Counted from the first letter of the stretch, positions 9,020-19,532 are shown. The stretch: 64,000 bases of DNA from an uncultured Prevotella sp. (GCA_934203355.1 CAKPZC010000001.1:1-64000), one strand, 5' to 3'. Made by a program: numbers and translations. Notes: generated by a model not told the origin, from the sequence alone.

Positions 9020-10132
9020 ATGGCAGAAAACAATAATATATTAGAAAAACTCGATGGACTAGAAGCACGTTATGAGGAAGTATCAACTCTCATCACCGAC
9101 CCTTCTGTCATTGCCGACCAGCAGCGTTACGTTAAACTGACAAAAGAGTACAAGGACCTTGAGGATATAATGAAACTTCGTCAGCAATACATCACTTGTC
9201 TTAACGGCATTGCTGAGGCAAAGGACATCATTATGAACGAACAGGATGCTGACATGAAGGAAATGGCGCGCGAGGAACTTGCTATAAACGAAGAACTTCA
9301 GCCAAAGCTCGAGGAAGAGATAAAGATTGCACTTGTGCCAAAAGACCCTGAGGATGCAAAAAACGTACAAATGGAGGTTCGTGCAGGTACTGGTGGCGAC
9401 GAAGCTTGCCTCTTTGCCGGCGAAATATTCATGATGTACAAAAAGTATTGCGAGTCAAAGGGCTGGACAGTGTCAGTAACTAGTGAAAGCGAGGGTGCTG
9501 TAGGCGGTTTTAAAGAGATTTGCTTTGCAGTAAGTGGCGACAATGTATATGGCACATTGAAGTATGAGTCGGGGGTTCACCGCGTACAACGTGTACCCGT
9601 AACAGAATCCAACGGTCGTATGCAAACTTCGGCAGCTACCGTAGCCGTTCTTCCCGAAGCCGACCCTTTCGAGGTGAACATCAACGAGGGAGAAATTAAA
9701 TGGGATACCTTCCGCTCTTCAGGTGCAGGTGGACAGAACGTGAATAAAGTGGAGTCTGGTGTTCGTGCCCGCTATATGTGGAAAAATCCAAATACAGGTG
9801 AGGTGGAGGAAATTCTCATTGAATGTACTGAGACCCGCGACCAACCAAAGAATAAGGAAAGAGCACTCGCGCGTTTGCGTACATATATATATGATAAAGA
9901 GCACCAGAAATATGTTGACGACATAGCCAACCGCCGTAAAACTCTCGTATCAACTGGCGACCGCTCTGCAAAAATTCGAACATACAACTTTCCTCAGGGG
10001 CGTGTCACCGACCATCGCATAGGTATGACCGTATACGATCTTCCTGGCTTTATGGGTGGCAACATCCAACAAATGATAGACGCACTCACAGTGGCTGAAA
10101 ATGCAGAGAAGATGAAAGAAAATGAATTGTAA
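9020..10132 (+). CDS. prfA: Peptide chain release factor 1
   Basis: 370 residues. Recognises UAA and UAG stop codons and triggers peptide release. The GGQ motif sits in SSGAGGQNVNKVESGVRA (about residue 242), the site of peptidyl-tRNA hydrolysis and of Gln methylation by PrmC. The stop-codon tripeptide is PVT in VQRVPVTESNGR, the PxT form that marks RF1 as opposed to the SPF of RF2. The N-terminal helical domain is complete. It is unbroken and without a frameshift. It is flanked by purM and pyrF at 50 and 64 bp. Confidence 0.97.
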   Translation: MAENNNILEKLDGLEARYEEVSTLITDPSVIADQQRYVKLTKEYKDLEDIMKLRQQYITCLNGIAEAKDIIMNEQDADMKEMAREELAINEELQPKLEEEIKIALVPKDPEDAKNVQMEVRAGTGGDEACLFAGEIFMMYKKYCESKGWTVSVTSESEGAVGGFKEICFAVSGDNVYGTLKYESGVHRVQRVPVTESNGRMQTSAATVAVLPEADPFEVNINEGEIKWDTFRSSGAGGQNVNKVESGVRARYMWKNPNTGEVEEILIECTETRDQPKNKERALARLRTYIYDKEHQKYVDDIANRRKTLVSTGDRSAKIRTYNFPQGRVTDHRIGMTVYDLPGFMGGNIQQMIDALTVAENAEKMKENEL

Positions 10133-10196
10133 TCTTCAATTACAACATCATTTGCAAGCAATAATTATATAGTCATTTTGTAAAAAACATAAAGTA

Positions 10197-11024
10197 ATGA
10201 ACAGATTAGAATTAGTAAATCAGATAAAGACCAAGCGTTCGTTCCTTTGCGTAGGTCTCGACACCGACCTCAAGAAGGTTCCGACACACATTCTTAATGA
10301 AGAAGACCCGATTTTCGCCTTCAACAAGGCTATAATTGATGCTACAGCTCCTTACTGTGTGGCTTATAAACCAAACCTCGCCTTCTATGAAGCATTCGGT
10401 GTGAAAGGACTCATCTCGTTCGAGAAGACAGTGAAATATCTCAAAGAGAATTATCCCAATCACTTCATTGTTGCAGACGCCAAGCGTGGCGACATTGGTA
10501 ATACAAGCGCAATGTACGCACGCACCTTCTTTGAAGAATACGATGTCGACTCACTGACAGTAGCTCCTTACATGGGAGAAGACAGTGTGACCCCATTCCT
10601 AGGCTATGATGGGAAATGGGTTATCGTGCTCGCATTGACAAGCAATAAGGGTAGTCACGATTTCCAACTCACAGAGGACAAGAACGGCGAACGTCTCTTC
10701 GAAAAAGTCCTCCGTTCGTCACAAAACTGGGGTTCCAAGGACAACATGATGTATGTAGTTGGAGCCACACAAGGAAGAATGTTTGAGGATATTCGCAAGA
10801 TTGTTCCCGAACATTTCCTGCTCGTTCCTGGTGTTGGAGCCCAGGGAGGTTCGCTCGAAGAAGTGTGCAAATACGGCATGAACAAGGAATGCGGATTGCT
10901 TGTAAACAGCTCACGTGGCATCATCTACGCTTCCAACGGTGAAGACTTTGCTGAAGTGGCAGCACAGAAGTCAAAAGAGCTGAAAGAGCAGATGGATAAT
11001 GAGTTGAAAAAATTCGGCATTTAA
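10197..11024 (+). CDS. pyrF: Orotidine 5'-phosphate decarboxylase
   Basis: 275 residues. Decarboxylates OMP to UMP, the last step of de novo pyrimidine synthesis. The catalytic motif is [19 protein letters not shown], with the Asp-x-Lys-x-x-Asp triad of OMP decarboxylases. [10 protein letters not shown] near the start and [11 protein letters not shown] near the end fit the longer type 2 subfamily (about 270-280 residues). It closes the metabolic run; a 212-bp gap with its own promoter separates it from the lipid A genes. Confidence 0.96.
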   Translation: MNRLELVNQIKTKRSFLCVGLDTDLKKVPTHILNEEDPIFAFNKAIIDATAPYCVAYKPNLAFYEAFGVKGLISFEKTVKYLKENYPNHFIVADAKRGDIGNTSAMYARTFFEEYDVDSLTVAPYMGEDSVTPFLGYDGKWVIVLALTSNKGSHDFQLTEDKNGERLFEKVLRSSQNWGSKDNMMYVVGATQGRMFEDIRKIVPEHFLLVPGVGAQGGSLEEVCKYGMNKECGLLVNSSRGIIYASNGEDFAEVAAQKSKELKEQMDNELKKFGI

Positions 11025-11130
11025 GCCATAATTCGGTCAATACACGACTATATTTCAGCCAAATATAGCAATATTACTGTAAAATCGACAAAATAATATT
11101 GTCAAAAGGCTTTATCTGAATAAAAATTCT

Positions 11131-11138
11131 TATTTTTG
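11131..11138 (+). promoter_or_regulatory. -7 box for the lpxD-lpxC/fabZ-lpxA unit
   Basis: TATTTTTG fits TAnnTTTG about 100 nt before the lpxD ATG. The 212-bp gap after pyrF contains no gene. Confidence 0.5.
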
Positions 11139-11236
11139 CAAAAATAACATGCGATGTTGTGGTTGAAAATCATCTGATTCCAGCCACAACATACTCTCTT
11201 TATTAATGTAAAATCAGAAAAAGACATTACATAAAA

Positions 11237-12268
11237 ATGGAATTTACAGCAGAACAAATAGCCGGTGTTATCGGCGGTAGAGTGGAAGGCGACAAAAATG
11301 CCACAGTCCATACATTCGCCAAGATAGAAGAAGGCGTCAAAGGTGCAATTTCGTTTCTATCCAATCCAAAATACACCCATTATATTTACGATACAAAGTC
11401 GTCAATTGTAATCGTCAATAACGACGTGAAGCTTGAGCATCCTGTCACAACCACACTTATCCGCGTAGAAAATGCATATGAAAGCATTGCAAAGCTTCTG
11501 CAAATCTATGAGGCAAGCAAGCCTAAGAAGACGGGCATAGCTCAGCAGGCTTATGTTGCCCCATCGGCAAAACTCGGAAAAGACTGCTACGTTGGTCCAT
11601 TTGCATGCATTGGTGAGAACACTGTCATAGGCGACGGATGCCAGATTTACCCACACGCAGTAATTGGCGACAACGTTAAGATTGGCGATGGCTGTATTTT
11701 CTATCCCAACACTACAATCTACCAAGGCTGCAAGATTGGCAACAACGTCACACTTCATGCCGGCAGCGTTATAGGAGCAGACGGATTTGGATTTGCACCA
11801 GGAGCTGACGGCTACGACAAAATCCCTCAGATAGGCATTGTTACTATAGAGGACAACGTGGAGATAGGGGCCAACACTTGTATTGACCGTTCTACTATGG
11901 GCTCTACTATCATACACAAGGGAGTTAAGCTTGACAACCTCGTTCAAGTAGCCCATAATGTAGAGATTGGTGAGAACACAGTAATGTCGGCTCAAGTGGG
12001 CATTGCCGGCAGTACAAAAGTTGGCTCATGGTGTATGTTCGGCGGACAAGTGGGGCTTGCAGGTCACATAACAATTGGAGACAAGACTTTCCTTGGTGCA
12101 CAGTCGGGAGTACCTGGCAACATGAAGGGTGGCGAAGAACTAATAGGCACACCTCCTATGAACCCACGCTCTTATTTCAAGTCACAGGCAATATTTCGTC
12201 GCCTTCCGGAAATGTACAAGGACGTGGAAAGCATGAAAAAGGAAATTGAAAAGCTAATAAAAAAATAA
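11237..12268 (+). CDS. lpxD: UDP-3-O-acylglucosamine N-acyltransferase
   Basis: 343 residues. Adds the second hydroxyacyl chain in lipid A synthesis, using acyl-ACP. The N-terminal uridine-binding domain ([27 protein letters not shown]) precedes a left-handed beta-helix of hexapeptide repeats (residues about 105-300). The catalytic His region is [16 protein letters not shown]. The C-terminal alpha-helical tail is [21 protein letters not shown]. The next gene starts 4 bp after its stop, so translation is probably coupled. Confidence 0.97.
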   Translation: MEFTAEQIAGVIGGRVEGDKNATVHTFAKIEEGVKGAISFLSNPKYTHYIYDTKSSIVIVNNDVKLEHPVTTTLIRVENAYESIAKLLQIYEASKPKKTGIAQQAYVAPSAKLGKDCYVGPFACIGENTVIGDGCQIYPHAVIGDNVKIGDGCIFYPNTTIYQGCKIGNNVTLHAGSVIGADGFGFAPGADGYDKIPQIGIVTIEDNVEIGANTCIDRSTMGSTIIHKGVKLDNLVQVAHNVEIGENTVMSAQVGIAGSTKVGSWCMFGGQVGLAGHITIGDKTFLGAQSGVPGNMKGGEELIGTPPMNPRSYFKSQAIFRRLPEMYKDVESMKKEIEKLIKK

Positions 12269-12272
12269 TAAT

Positions 12273-13658
12273 ATGTCAAAACAGACAACACTCAAAGGCA
12301 GTTTCTCGTTGTGCGGTAAGGGATTGCACACAGGCTTGAGCCTGACTGTCACATTCAACCCCGCCCCTGAGAATAGCGGATACAAGATACAGCGAATAGA
12401 CCTTGACGGAATGCCTACAATACAAGCAATTGCAGAAAATGTTGTAGACACACAACGCGGCACCGTTCTCGGTAAGGGAGACGTTCGCGTCTCAACCATT
12501 GAGCACGGAATGTCAGCCCTCTATGCAATGGGCATCGATAACTGTCTTATTCAGGTCAACGGTCCTGAATTTCCAATCCTAGACGGAAGCGCAGCTATGT
12601 ATGTGCAGAAAATCGAAGAAATAGGAGTGGAAGAGCAGAACGCACCAAAGGACTGGTATGTGATTCGTCACAAGATAGAGGTGAAGGACGAAGAGACAGG
12701 CTCATGCATCACTATCCTGCCAGATGAAGAGTTCTCGCTCACTGCTATGTGTTCGTTCAACAGTAAATTTATTAACTCGCAATTTGCCACGCTCGACCGT
12801 GTTGATAAATTTGCCGAGGAGATAGCTCCTGCACGCACTTTCGTATTCGTACGCGACATTGAACCTCTACTGAAAGCCAACCTCATCAAAGGAGGTGACC
12901 TTGACAACGCTATCGTAATCTACGAGAAGCAGACAACTCAGGAGCGTCTCGATTCACTTGCAGACATGCTCCATGTGGAGCGCCGCAATGCTAATGAACT
13001 TGGCTACATTCAGCACAAGCCACTTGTTTGGGAGAACGAATGCACACGCCACAAGCTTCTCGATATCATCGGCGACATGGCACTCATCGGTAAACCTATT
13101 AAGGGTCGCATTATCGCCACTCGTCCAGGTCACACTATCAACAACAAGTTCGCACGCCAAATGCGCCGCGAGATACGTAAGCATGAAATCCAGGCTCCCA
13201 TCTACGACCCCAACGAAGAGCCGATAATGGACAACAATCGAATCCGCGAGCTTCTTCCACACCGCTACCCTATGCAACTTGTTGACAAAGTAGTTGCCCT
13301 TGGTGCTACAAGTATAGTCGGCGTTAAAAACGTCACTGCCAACGAGCCGTTCTTCACAGGACACTTTCCTCAGGAGCCAGTAATGCCTGGCGTACTTCAA
13401 ATTGAGGCAATGGCACAATGTGGCGGCTTGCTCGTGCTCAACACGCTTGAAGAGCCAGAGCGTTGGTCGACATACTTTATGAAAATCAACGACGTGAAGT
13501 TCCGCCAAAAGGTTGTACCTGGCGACACTCTCCTTTTCAAAGTTGAGCTGCTCGCTCCGTTACGCCATGGAATTTCATCAATGAAAGGCTATGTTTTTGT
13601 TGGCGACCATGTTGTGTCGGAAGCAACATTCACAGCACAAATCGTAAAAAACAAATAA
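12273..13658 (+). CDS. lpxC/fabZ: Fused LpxC deacetylase / FabZ dehydratase
   Basis: 461 residues with two complete enzymes. Residues 1 to about 305 are LpxC, the zinc deacetylase that commits to lipid A synthesis: STIEHGMSAL supplies His78, and HKLLDIIGDMAL supplies His260 and Asp264 as zinc ligands, with KGGDLDNAIV between. Residues about 322-461 are FabZ, a 3-hydroxyacyl-ACP dehydratase: RELLPHRYPMQLVDKV, then GHFPQEPVMPGVLQIEAMAQ with catalytic His364 and Glu377. The fusion is a known Bacteroidota trait and joins lipid A and fatty acid synthesis in one chain. It is 4 bp from lpxD and 62 bp from lpxA. Confidence 0.97.
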   Translation: MSKQTTLKGSFSLCGKGLHTGLSLTVTFNPAPENSGYKIQRIDLDGMPTIQAIAENVVDTQRGTVLGKGDVRVSTIEHGMSALYAMGIDNCLIQVNGPEFPILDGSAAMYVQKIEEIGVEEQNAPKDWYVIRHKIEVKDEETGSCITILPDEEFSLTAMCSFNSKFINSQFATLDRVDKFAEEIAPARTFVFVRDIEPLLKANLIKGGDLDNAIVIYEKQTTQERLDSLADMLHVERRNANELGYIQHKPLVWENECTRHKLLDIIGDMALIGKPIKGRIIATRPGHTINNKFARQMRREIRKHEIQAPIYDPNEEPIMDNNRIRELLPHRYPMQLVDKVVALGATSIVGVKNVTANEPFFTGHFPQEPVMPGVLQIEAMAQCGGLLVLNTLEEPERWSTYFMKINDVKFRQKVVPGDTLLFKVELLAPLRHGISSMKGYVFVGDHVVSEATFTAQIVKNK

Positions 13659-13720
13659 GCGTACGATAAAAAATACAATAAACGCACGATTGTAAAAGAC
13701 ATAAAAAAAGAATTAAAAAA

Positions 13721-14491
13721 ATGAACAAAATAAGTCCATTAGCATACGTTCATCCAGAGGCAAAGCTCGGCGACAACAATATTATCGGTCCGTTTTGCTA
13801 CATTGACAAGAATGTAGAGATTGGAAACAACAATACTCTACAGAACAGCGTTACGATAAACACAGGCGCACGCATTGGCAATGGCAATGAATTCATGCCT
13901 GGCGCAAGTATCTCAACCAAGCCCCAAGACTTGAAATTCCGTGGCGAGGAAACAGTATGTCTTATAGGCGACAACAACAGCATCCGCGAAAACGTAACAA
14001 TTTCGCGAGGCACGGCATCTAAAGGCAAGACTGTGGTAGGCTCAAACAACCTGCTTATGGAATGCGTGCACATTGCTCACGATTGCGAGATTGGCAGCGG
14101 TATCATCATCGGCAACTCCACCAAACTTGCAGGCGAGGTGATTGTTGACGACAACGCCATCATATCAGCCAATGTGCTCTGTCATCAATTTTGCCGAATA
14201 GCAGGCTATGTAATGATTCAAGGAGGTTGTCGTTTTAGCCAAGATATTCCTCCGTTCATCATCGCTGGCAAGGAGCCTACTAAATATTGCGGACTGAACT
14301 TGATTGGTCTGCGTCGCCGCGGATTCTCCAACGAGTCGATTGACCTCATCCACAACGCCTATCGCACTCTATACTCCAAAGGAATAATGTCTGAGGGAAT
14401 AGACGAAATCAAGAAGAATCTTGATGTGACCAAAGAAGTTCAGTATATAATTGACTTTGTGGAATCGTCCAAGAGAGGAATTATTAGATAA
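13721..14491 (+). CDS. lpxA: UDP-N-acetylglucosamine acyltransferase
   Basis: 256 residues. First step of lipid A synthesis, acylating UDP-GlcNAc from hydroxyacyl-ACP. Left-handed beta-helix with hexapeptide repeats over residues about 3-185 (SPLAYVHPEAKLGDNNIIG). The catalytic motif is CVHIAHDCEIG, with the active His at about residue 120. The family signature GLNLIGLRRRGFS starts the C-terminal helical domain. It ends the lpxD-lpxC/fabZ-lpxA unit, followed by a strong hairpin terminator. Confidence 0.97.
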   Translation: MNKISPLAYVHPEAKLGDNNIIGPFCYIDKNVEIGNNNTLQNSVTINTGARIGNGNEFMPGASISTKPQDLKFRGEETVCLIGDNNSIRENVTISRGTASKGKTVVGSNNLLMECVHIAHDCEIGSGIIIGNSTKLAGEVIVDDNAIISANVLCHQFCRIAGYVMIQGGCRFSQDIPPFIIAGKEPTKYCGLNLIGLRRRGFSNESIDLIHNAYRTLYSKGIMSEGIDEIKKNLDVTKEVQYIIDFVESSKRGIIR

Positions 14492-14540
14492 CACTCGCGT
14501 AAACAACAGTAAAGAAACTGGAATTTATCAAAGAGACTGT

Positions 14541-14568
14541 GAGGAGGGTGACACGCCCTCCTCTTTTT
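14541..14568 (+). terminator. Rho-independent terminator after lpxA
   Basis: An 8-bp perfect stem, GAGGAGGG and CCCTCCTC with a 7-nt loop, is followed by a short T run. It ends just before miaA, so miaA would need its own promoter or read-through. Confidence 0.8.
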
Positions 14569-14581
14569 GATTATTCGCATT

Positions 14582-15490
14582 ATGGCAAAAAAAATCATTG
14601 TAATTCTTGGTCCAACAGGTGTCGGCAAGACCGAATTGTGCCTTCAAGTGGCCGAGCATCTTGGCGTTCCCATTATCAATTCCGATTCACGGCAGATATT
14701 TTCGGAGATTCCCATCGGCACAGCCGCTCCAACAGTCGACCAGCAAAAACGAGTAAAACACTATTTTGTGGGCAATCATCACATCAACGATTACTACAGT
14801 GCCTCGCTGTTCGAAGAGGATGTCATGCAGCTTCTTACCAACGATCTGTTCAAGCAATCGAACACAGCCCTAATGAGTGGAGGCTCAATGATGTATATCG
14901 ACGCCGTATGCAACGGAATCGATGACATCCCCACTATCGACAATAAGACTCGTGATTGGATGAAGAAAAGGCTTGCACAAGAAGGATTGCCTTCCCTTGT
15001 AGAGGAGCTACGGATTCTTGACCCAGAACATTGGGCTATAGTCGACCAAAACAACCCACGTCGCATTGTCCACGCCCTTGAAATATGCCACATGACAGGA
15101 AAGACTTACACATCATTCCGCCAAAACAAAAAGAAAGAACGTCCGTTCAATATTATAAAAATAGGCCTCACACGCGAGCGTGAAATTCTATACGACCGCA
15201 TCAACAGACGTGTGCTTAATATGATAGACAACGGACTTGTAGAGGAGGCACTAGCTGTCTACGACAAACGCCACCTTAACGCTCTAAATACAGTGGGATT
15301 CAAGGAAACGTTTGAGTATCTCGACGGCCTGACAACCATGGAGCAAACTATCTACAAGATTCAGAGTAATACCCGCCGCTATTGTCGTAAACAGCTCACA
15401 TGGTTTAAGCGTGACGAGAAAATCAGCTGGTTCAACCCAGATAACATTAAAGAAATCATAAATTATATAGACAACAAGCTTATAGATTAA
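14582..15490 (+). CDS. miaA: tRNA dimethylallyltransferase
   Basis: 302 residues from the ATG at 14582. Adds the isopentenyl group to A37 of tRNAs reading U-initial codons. P-loop GPTGVGKTEL (residues about 10-19), then INSDSRQIFSEIPIGTA, the DSRQ motif of the family, and later GLVEEALAVYDKRHLNALNTVGFKE. The C-terminal TRRYCRKQLTWFKRDEKISWF is typical. A TTG at 14567 would give five extra residues but lies in the T run of the terminator, so the ATG is preferred. Confidence 0.95.
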   Translation: MAKKIIVILGPTGVGKTELCLQVAEHLGVPIINSDSRQIFSEIPIGTAAPTVDQQKRVKHYFVGNHHINDYYSASLFEEDVMQLLTNDLFKQSNTALMSGGSMMYIDAVCNGIDDIPTIDNKTRDWMKKRLAQEGLPSLVEELRILDPEHWAIVDQNNPRRIVHALEICHMTGKTYTSFRQNKKKERPFNIIKIGLTREREILYDRINRRVLNMIDNGLVEEALAVYDKRHLNALNTVGFKETFEYLDGLTTMEQTIYKIQSNTRRYCRKQLTWFKRDEKISWFNPDNIKEIINYIDNKLID

Positions 15491-15500
15491 AGTATTTTAT

Positions 15501-15508
15501 TACTTTTG
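15501..15508 (+). promoter_or_regulatory. -7 box for the PBP1A gene
   Basis: TACTTTTG fits TAnnTTTG. It lies 10 nt after the miaA stop and 32 nt before the ATG at 15541. Confidence 0.55.
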
Positions 15509-15540
15509 CATGAAAAGCAGATAATCAAAAACCTCACAAG

Positions 15541-18036
15541 ATGAAAAAATTTAAGAAATTTGCCTTCTGGTGTCTTTCCAAGACAAAAGCATACTGGTCA
15601 TGGTACAAAGGACTTTACCATGGCAGAGCTTGGTACACAAAGACACTTGTAGGATTCGCATCATGTATAGTTGCGTTCTTTATCTACCTAGGAATGGTAG
15701 ACATCAACTTCCTGTGGCTCTTCGGCAAGTCGCCCGGCTTCTACACCATTATGAATCCGGAGACTCACGAGGCTTCTGAAATCTATAGTGCCGACGGTGT
15801 ACTAATAGGCAAGTTCTTCAACGAGAACCGCACACCAGTAAAATACGAAGACGTAAGCCCCGCATTTTTCAAGGCTCTCATCGACACCGAAGACGAGCGT
15901 TTCTACAACCACCACGGTATTGACTATCCTGGACTTGTGGGAGCAGCCAAGGACGCAGTACTCCACCACGACGCTCGCGGAGCATCGACCATAACACAAC
16001 AGTTGGCCAAAAATATGTTCCGTGTGCGCACCGACTACTCAACTGGTCTGCTCGGCAAGATTCCTGGCGTGCGAATGCTTATAATGAAGTCGAAAGAATG
16101 GATTATTGCCACCAAACTTGAGTTGACACACGACAAGAAGGAAATAATCACAATGTATGCCAATACCGTCGACTTTGGATCCAATGCATTCGGTATAAAG
16201 ACTGCTTGCAAGACCTACTTCAACTGCACGCCCAAAGAGCTAACAACCGATCAGGCAGCTGTGCTTGTAGGAATGCTTAAGGCAACCACCTATTACAACC
16301 CTATCTCGCACCCCGAAAACTCGCTGCGCCGACGCAACGTGGTGCTCAGCAACATGCTGAAACATGGCGACTTGACTCACGAGGAATACAACGATATGAG
16401 TCAGAATCCAATAAAGCTCAACTATAGTGTGGAGAGCAACTATGACGGTCAAGCTCTCTACTTCCGTGAAGCTGTTTCAGCAGAGCTAAAGGATTGGTGT
16501 CGCGACAATGGTTATGACCTTTACTCTTCTGGTTTAAAAATCTACACCACCATCGACTCGCGTATGCAGAAATACGCAGAAGAAGCAGCAATAAAACAGA
16601 TGAAGCAGGTGCAGAAGAACTTCAACAACCATTGGGGCAAACAAAATCCTTGGCAAGATGAGGAACACAACGAAATTCCTAACTTTATTGAGGGAATTGT
16701 ACAAAAGCAGCCTGTTTATAAGAATCTGCTTGCCCGCTTCCCAAACAACCCCGACTCCATTGAGTATTATCTTAACCGCCCTCACAAAGTGAAGCTCTTC
16801 GACTACGAGCACGGCACAATCGAGCGCGAGATTTCAACAATGGACTCCATACGCTACATGGTACGCTTCATGCATTGTGCCTTTGTTGCCATGGAGCCGC
16901 AAACAGGAGCTGTAAAAGCTTGGGTAGGCGACATCGATTTTAGGTCGTGGAAATATGACAAGGTAACAGCCATGCGCCAGCCTGGTTCTACATTCAAACT
17001 CTTTGTCTACACCGAGGCTATGAACCAAGGACTGACACCATGCGACAAACGCCGCGACGAATACTTTTCGATGCAGGTGTTCGACAAGGCTTCTGGCAAA
17101 GAAGTGACATGGGCACCGACTAACGCTAATGGATCATTCTCTGGCGACTCAATCCCACTGAAGAGTGCCTTTGCGCGAAGTATCAACTCCGTGGCTGTAA
17201 GATTGGGACAAGAAATGGGAATAACGCGCATTGCCGAGACAGCCCATAAAATGGGCATAGAAAGTCCGCTCGACGAGACTCCTGCTTTGGCACTCGGCTC
17301 AAGCGACATCAACCTTCTTGAGCTCGCCAACGCCTACTCTACTATTGCCAACGACGGCAAATACGTTAAGCGCCAGCTTGTCACACGCATCGTCGACCGT
17401 AAGGGTAGAGAAATCTACTCTACTCCAGTAAACGAAGAACAGGTTATTCCTTACAAGAGCGCGTTCCTAATGCAACAGTTATTGATGGGTGGTCTGCGCG
17501 AGTCCGGAGGCACGTCGATGAGTCTCAACGGCTATGTGGGACAATACCGCGACACAGATTGGGGTGGCAAGACGGGAACATCCAATAACCACTCGGATGC
17601 ATGGTTTATGGGCGTAAGCCCTAAACTTGTAGTAGGTGCATGGGTTGGTGGCGAATATCGCTGCATTCACTTCCGTACGGGTGCTCTTGGACAAGGTTCA
17701 CGCACGGCTTTACCGATATGCGGATATTTCCTCGATGCTGTGCTCAAAGATCCTGCATTCAGTAAATACCGAGCCAAGTTTGACAATCCAAAAGATGCAG
17801 ACATTCTCTCGTCAATGTACAACTGCCAGAGCTATATTCCACGAGCAAAAGCCGACACTACGCAACGCGACAGCATAGACGTAGAAGAAGAAATTATGCT
17901 TGACGAGGACGGTAATCCGATAGAACGTTCTGTAATTAATACAGAACAGTCTATGCAAGAAGAAGGAACAGAACAACCTCAGAAGAAGGAACCCAAGAAG
18001 CCAAGGGAGCAGGTAGTTGACTTTAACAACCTGTAA
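15541..18036 (+). CDS. Class A penicillin-binding protein 1A (transglycosylase/transpeptidase)
   Basis: 831 residues. Polymerises and cross-links peptidoglycan. A single membrane helix lies at about residues 35-52. The GT51 transglycosylase domain follows, with catalytic Glu117 in DTEDERFYNHHGID and GASTITQQLAKNMF. The transpeptidase domain has all three motifs: S483-T-F-K486 in RQPGSTFKLF, S547-I-N549, and K677-T-G679 in WGGKTGTSN. The last 60 residues are an acidic, then basic low-complexity tail ending EQVVDFNNL. It is complete and monocistronic, between a -7 box and a strong terminator. Confidence 0.96.
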   Translation: MKKFKKFAFWCLSKTKAYWSWYKGLYHGRAWYTKTLVGFASCIVAFFIYLGMVDINFLWLFGKSPGFYTIMNPETHEASEIYSADGVLIGKFFNENRTPVKYEDVSPAFFKALIDTEDERFYNHHGIDYPGLVGAAKDAVLHHDARGASTITQQLAKNMFRVRTDYSTGLLGKIPGVRMLIMKSKEWIIATKLELTHDKKEIITMYANTVDFGSNAFGIKTACKTYFNCTPKELTTDQAAVLVGMLKATTYYNPISHPENSLRRRNVVLSNMLKHGDLTHEEYNDMSQNPIKLNYSVESNYDGQALYFREAVSAELKDWCRDNGYDLYSSGLKIYTTIDSRMQKYAEEAAIKQMKQVQKNFNNHWGKQNPWQDEEHNEIPNFIEGIVQKQPVYKNLLARFPNNPDSIEYYLNRPHKVKLFDYEHGTIEREISTMDSIRYMVRFMHCAFVAMEPQTGAVKAWVGDIDFRSWKYDKVTAMRQPGSTFKLFVYTEAMNQGLTPCDKRRDEYFSMQVFDKASGKEVTWAPTNANGSFSGDSIPLKSAFARSINSVAVRLGQEMGITRIAETAHKMGIESPLDETPALALGSSDINLLELANAYSTIANDGKYVKRQLVTRIVDRKGREIYSTPVNEEQVIPYKSAFLMQQLLMGGLRESGGTSMSLNGYVGQYRDTDWGGKTGTSNNHSDAWFMGVSPKLVVGAWVGGEYRCIHFRTGALGQGSRTALPICGYFLDAVLKDPAFSKYRAKFDNPKDADILSSMYNCQSYIPRAKADTTQRDSIDVEEEIMLDEDGNPIERSVINTEQSMQEEGTEQPQKKEPKKPREQVVDFNNL

Positions 18037-18069
18037 AGCATTAGAGTCAAGACACTAATAATATAAAAT

Positions 18070-18130
18070 ATAATAAACGTTCATTACACGGAACATAATT
18101 AAATCCCTGTAATGAACGTTTATTATTTCT
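18070..18130 (+). terminator. Long hairpin terminator after the PBP1A gene
   Basis: A perfect 19-bp inverted repeat (18070-18088 and 18108-18126) with a 19-nt loop, followed by TTTCTT. The arms are AT-rich, so it can work from both sides. The remaining 200 bp to 18329 hold no gene that I can see. Confidence 0.8.
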
Positions 18131-18329
18131 TCACGTAATAGATATAAACGGCAACAAATATCTTTCTGTGAAGAGGCAACAATTTGACTTTATACGATTA
18201 TTTCTATTCTAACACTTTAGTATGTGTTCATATTTATCTTTTTTATATATAAGCGGCATCTGTAGGAGAGTATGGCATCCCTGTCATACCTTATGATTGT
18301 CCAGCAGATTTAGTGATAATTCTAAACCG

Positions 18330-19532
18330 TTACTTATTTATTAACCTGTCTATTTCCTCAAACTCCTTTCCCATATTCAAGTTCAAATAAATTGTATAAA
18401 GAGGCATTGCCCACAATTCCTTTTCTTCGGGAGCAAGTTTACGGTAATTTTGTAGATAAGGCATTGCCTTGCGGTAGAGTGTCATCATTTTATTTCTGTC
18501 TTCACGCGAGCGTTTCTTTGCATTGTCGATTTCTACCGCTTGGTTGAAGTATGAGAGTCCGGCATTGAGATTGGCACCTGGATGTTTAGCGTCAACATCA
18601 ATAATACTGTCGCTCACCTTAATGCACTCTGCATAGCGTTTCAGCGCAAGCAGTACAGTAGACTTGGCGAACATAGCAGTCACACTCGATGTGTCAGCGT
18701 GAAGAGCTTTATCGCACAGTAACAAAGACTTGTTTGTGTCGCCAATCTTATAATAATAGTCAAACAGATGCGAGAAGAAATAATCCGACTTCGGGAACTT
18801 ATCAAAACCCTTCTCCATCATTTCTAAACTCTTCAGTGTGTCGTTCATTTCCCAATATGTATCTGCCATATACTGATATACAAGATCTAACCTTGCGCTA
18901 TCCTTCTGTGCCATTGCAGCGTATTTAAGAGTCTGTTGCGGATTGGCATTCTTGTATCCATTAAATACTGTGTAGAAGGCAGCTGTTGGTAGTAATACAT
19001 CCTTATCTATATAGTTGTACACTCCAAATAGCGGTTGGCGCGCGCAGTCCACGTAGGCATCAAAATAGTTGTAAGCCAATTTGTGTTCACCCTTTGCCAT
19101 ATGGAAAAGTCCTCCGTTGTATAGGTTGGTTCGGAAGGCGTTGAGATATTCTGCATTTCGCTTGCGGTATTTCAACTTTACCTTTCCATCCTTGTCGGGT
19201 AAAGCATCTATGGAATCGAGTCCCTCCAGCACTCCGAACATGCGGTAGTTTGCTGCAAATAGCTTGGCTGTGTCGGCTTTCTGCTTTAGGTACATCTGTT
19301 CGTTCACGTTTTCAAACTGTTTTCTGACTGCATCAAAAAGCACAAGCCAAATCTTCTCGTTGTTTTTGTTTGCTGAGTCGGCGAGCAACTTTCGCATCGA
19401 AGCCTCAGCCTCTGACAGTGCTTTTCCTGCCTTTACATTATCTTTGGCTTGTGCTATTTCTTTCTTTTGCGCCTGCATCATAGCGAGCGGCATCATAAAA
19501 AGCATTAGGGTGAAGAACAAATTCCTTAACAT
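18330..19532 (-). CDS. Periplasmic TPR protein, paralogue 2
   Basis: 400 residues. N-terminal signal sequence (LFFTLMLFMMPLAMMQA, ending AQKK). The body is helical with tetratricopeptide-like units, for example AYNYFDAYVDCARQPLFG, SLEMMEKGFDKFPKSDYF, SLLLCDKALHADTSSVTAM and GANLNAGLSYFNQAVEI. The same length and layout as its neighbour at 19628, and shared motifs (YFDAYV, FRKKN/YRKRN), show the two are tandem paralogues. It probably acts as a scaffold in the periplasm; no partner is evident. It is the last gene of the gyrA unit, 95 bp after its paralogue. Confidence 0.8.
   Translation of the reverse strand: MLRNLFFTLMLFMMPLAMMQAQKKEIAQAKDNVKAGKALSEAEASMRKLLADSANKNNEKIWLVLFDAVRKQFENVNEQMYLKQKADTAKLFAANYRMFGVLEGLDSIDALPDKDGKVKLKYRKRNAEYLNAFRTNLYNGGLFHMAKGEHKLAYNYFDAYVDCARQPLFGVYNYIDKDVLLPTAAFYTVFNGYKNANPQQTLKYAAMAQKDSARLDLVYQYMADTYWEMNDTLKSLEMMEKGFDKFPKSDYFFSHLFDYYYKIGDTNKSLLLCDKALHADTSSVTAMFAKSTVLLALKRYAECIKVSDSIIDVDAKHPGANLNAGLSYFNQAVEIDNAKKRSREDRNKMMTLYRKAMPYLQNYRKLAPEEKELWAMPLYTIYLNLNMGKEFEEIDRLINK

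Noticed and set aside
11402-11995. 197-codon minus-strand frame inside lpxD
   Set aside because: Antisense to a secure gene; Cys-, Tyr- and Val-rich without any domain.
12954-13508. 184-codon minus-strand frame inside lpxC/fabZ
   Set aside because: Antisense to a secure fused gene and without recognisable features.
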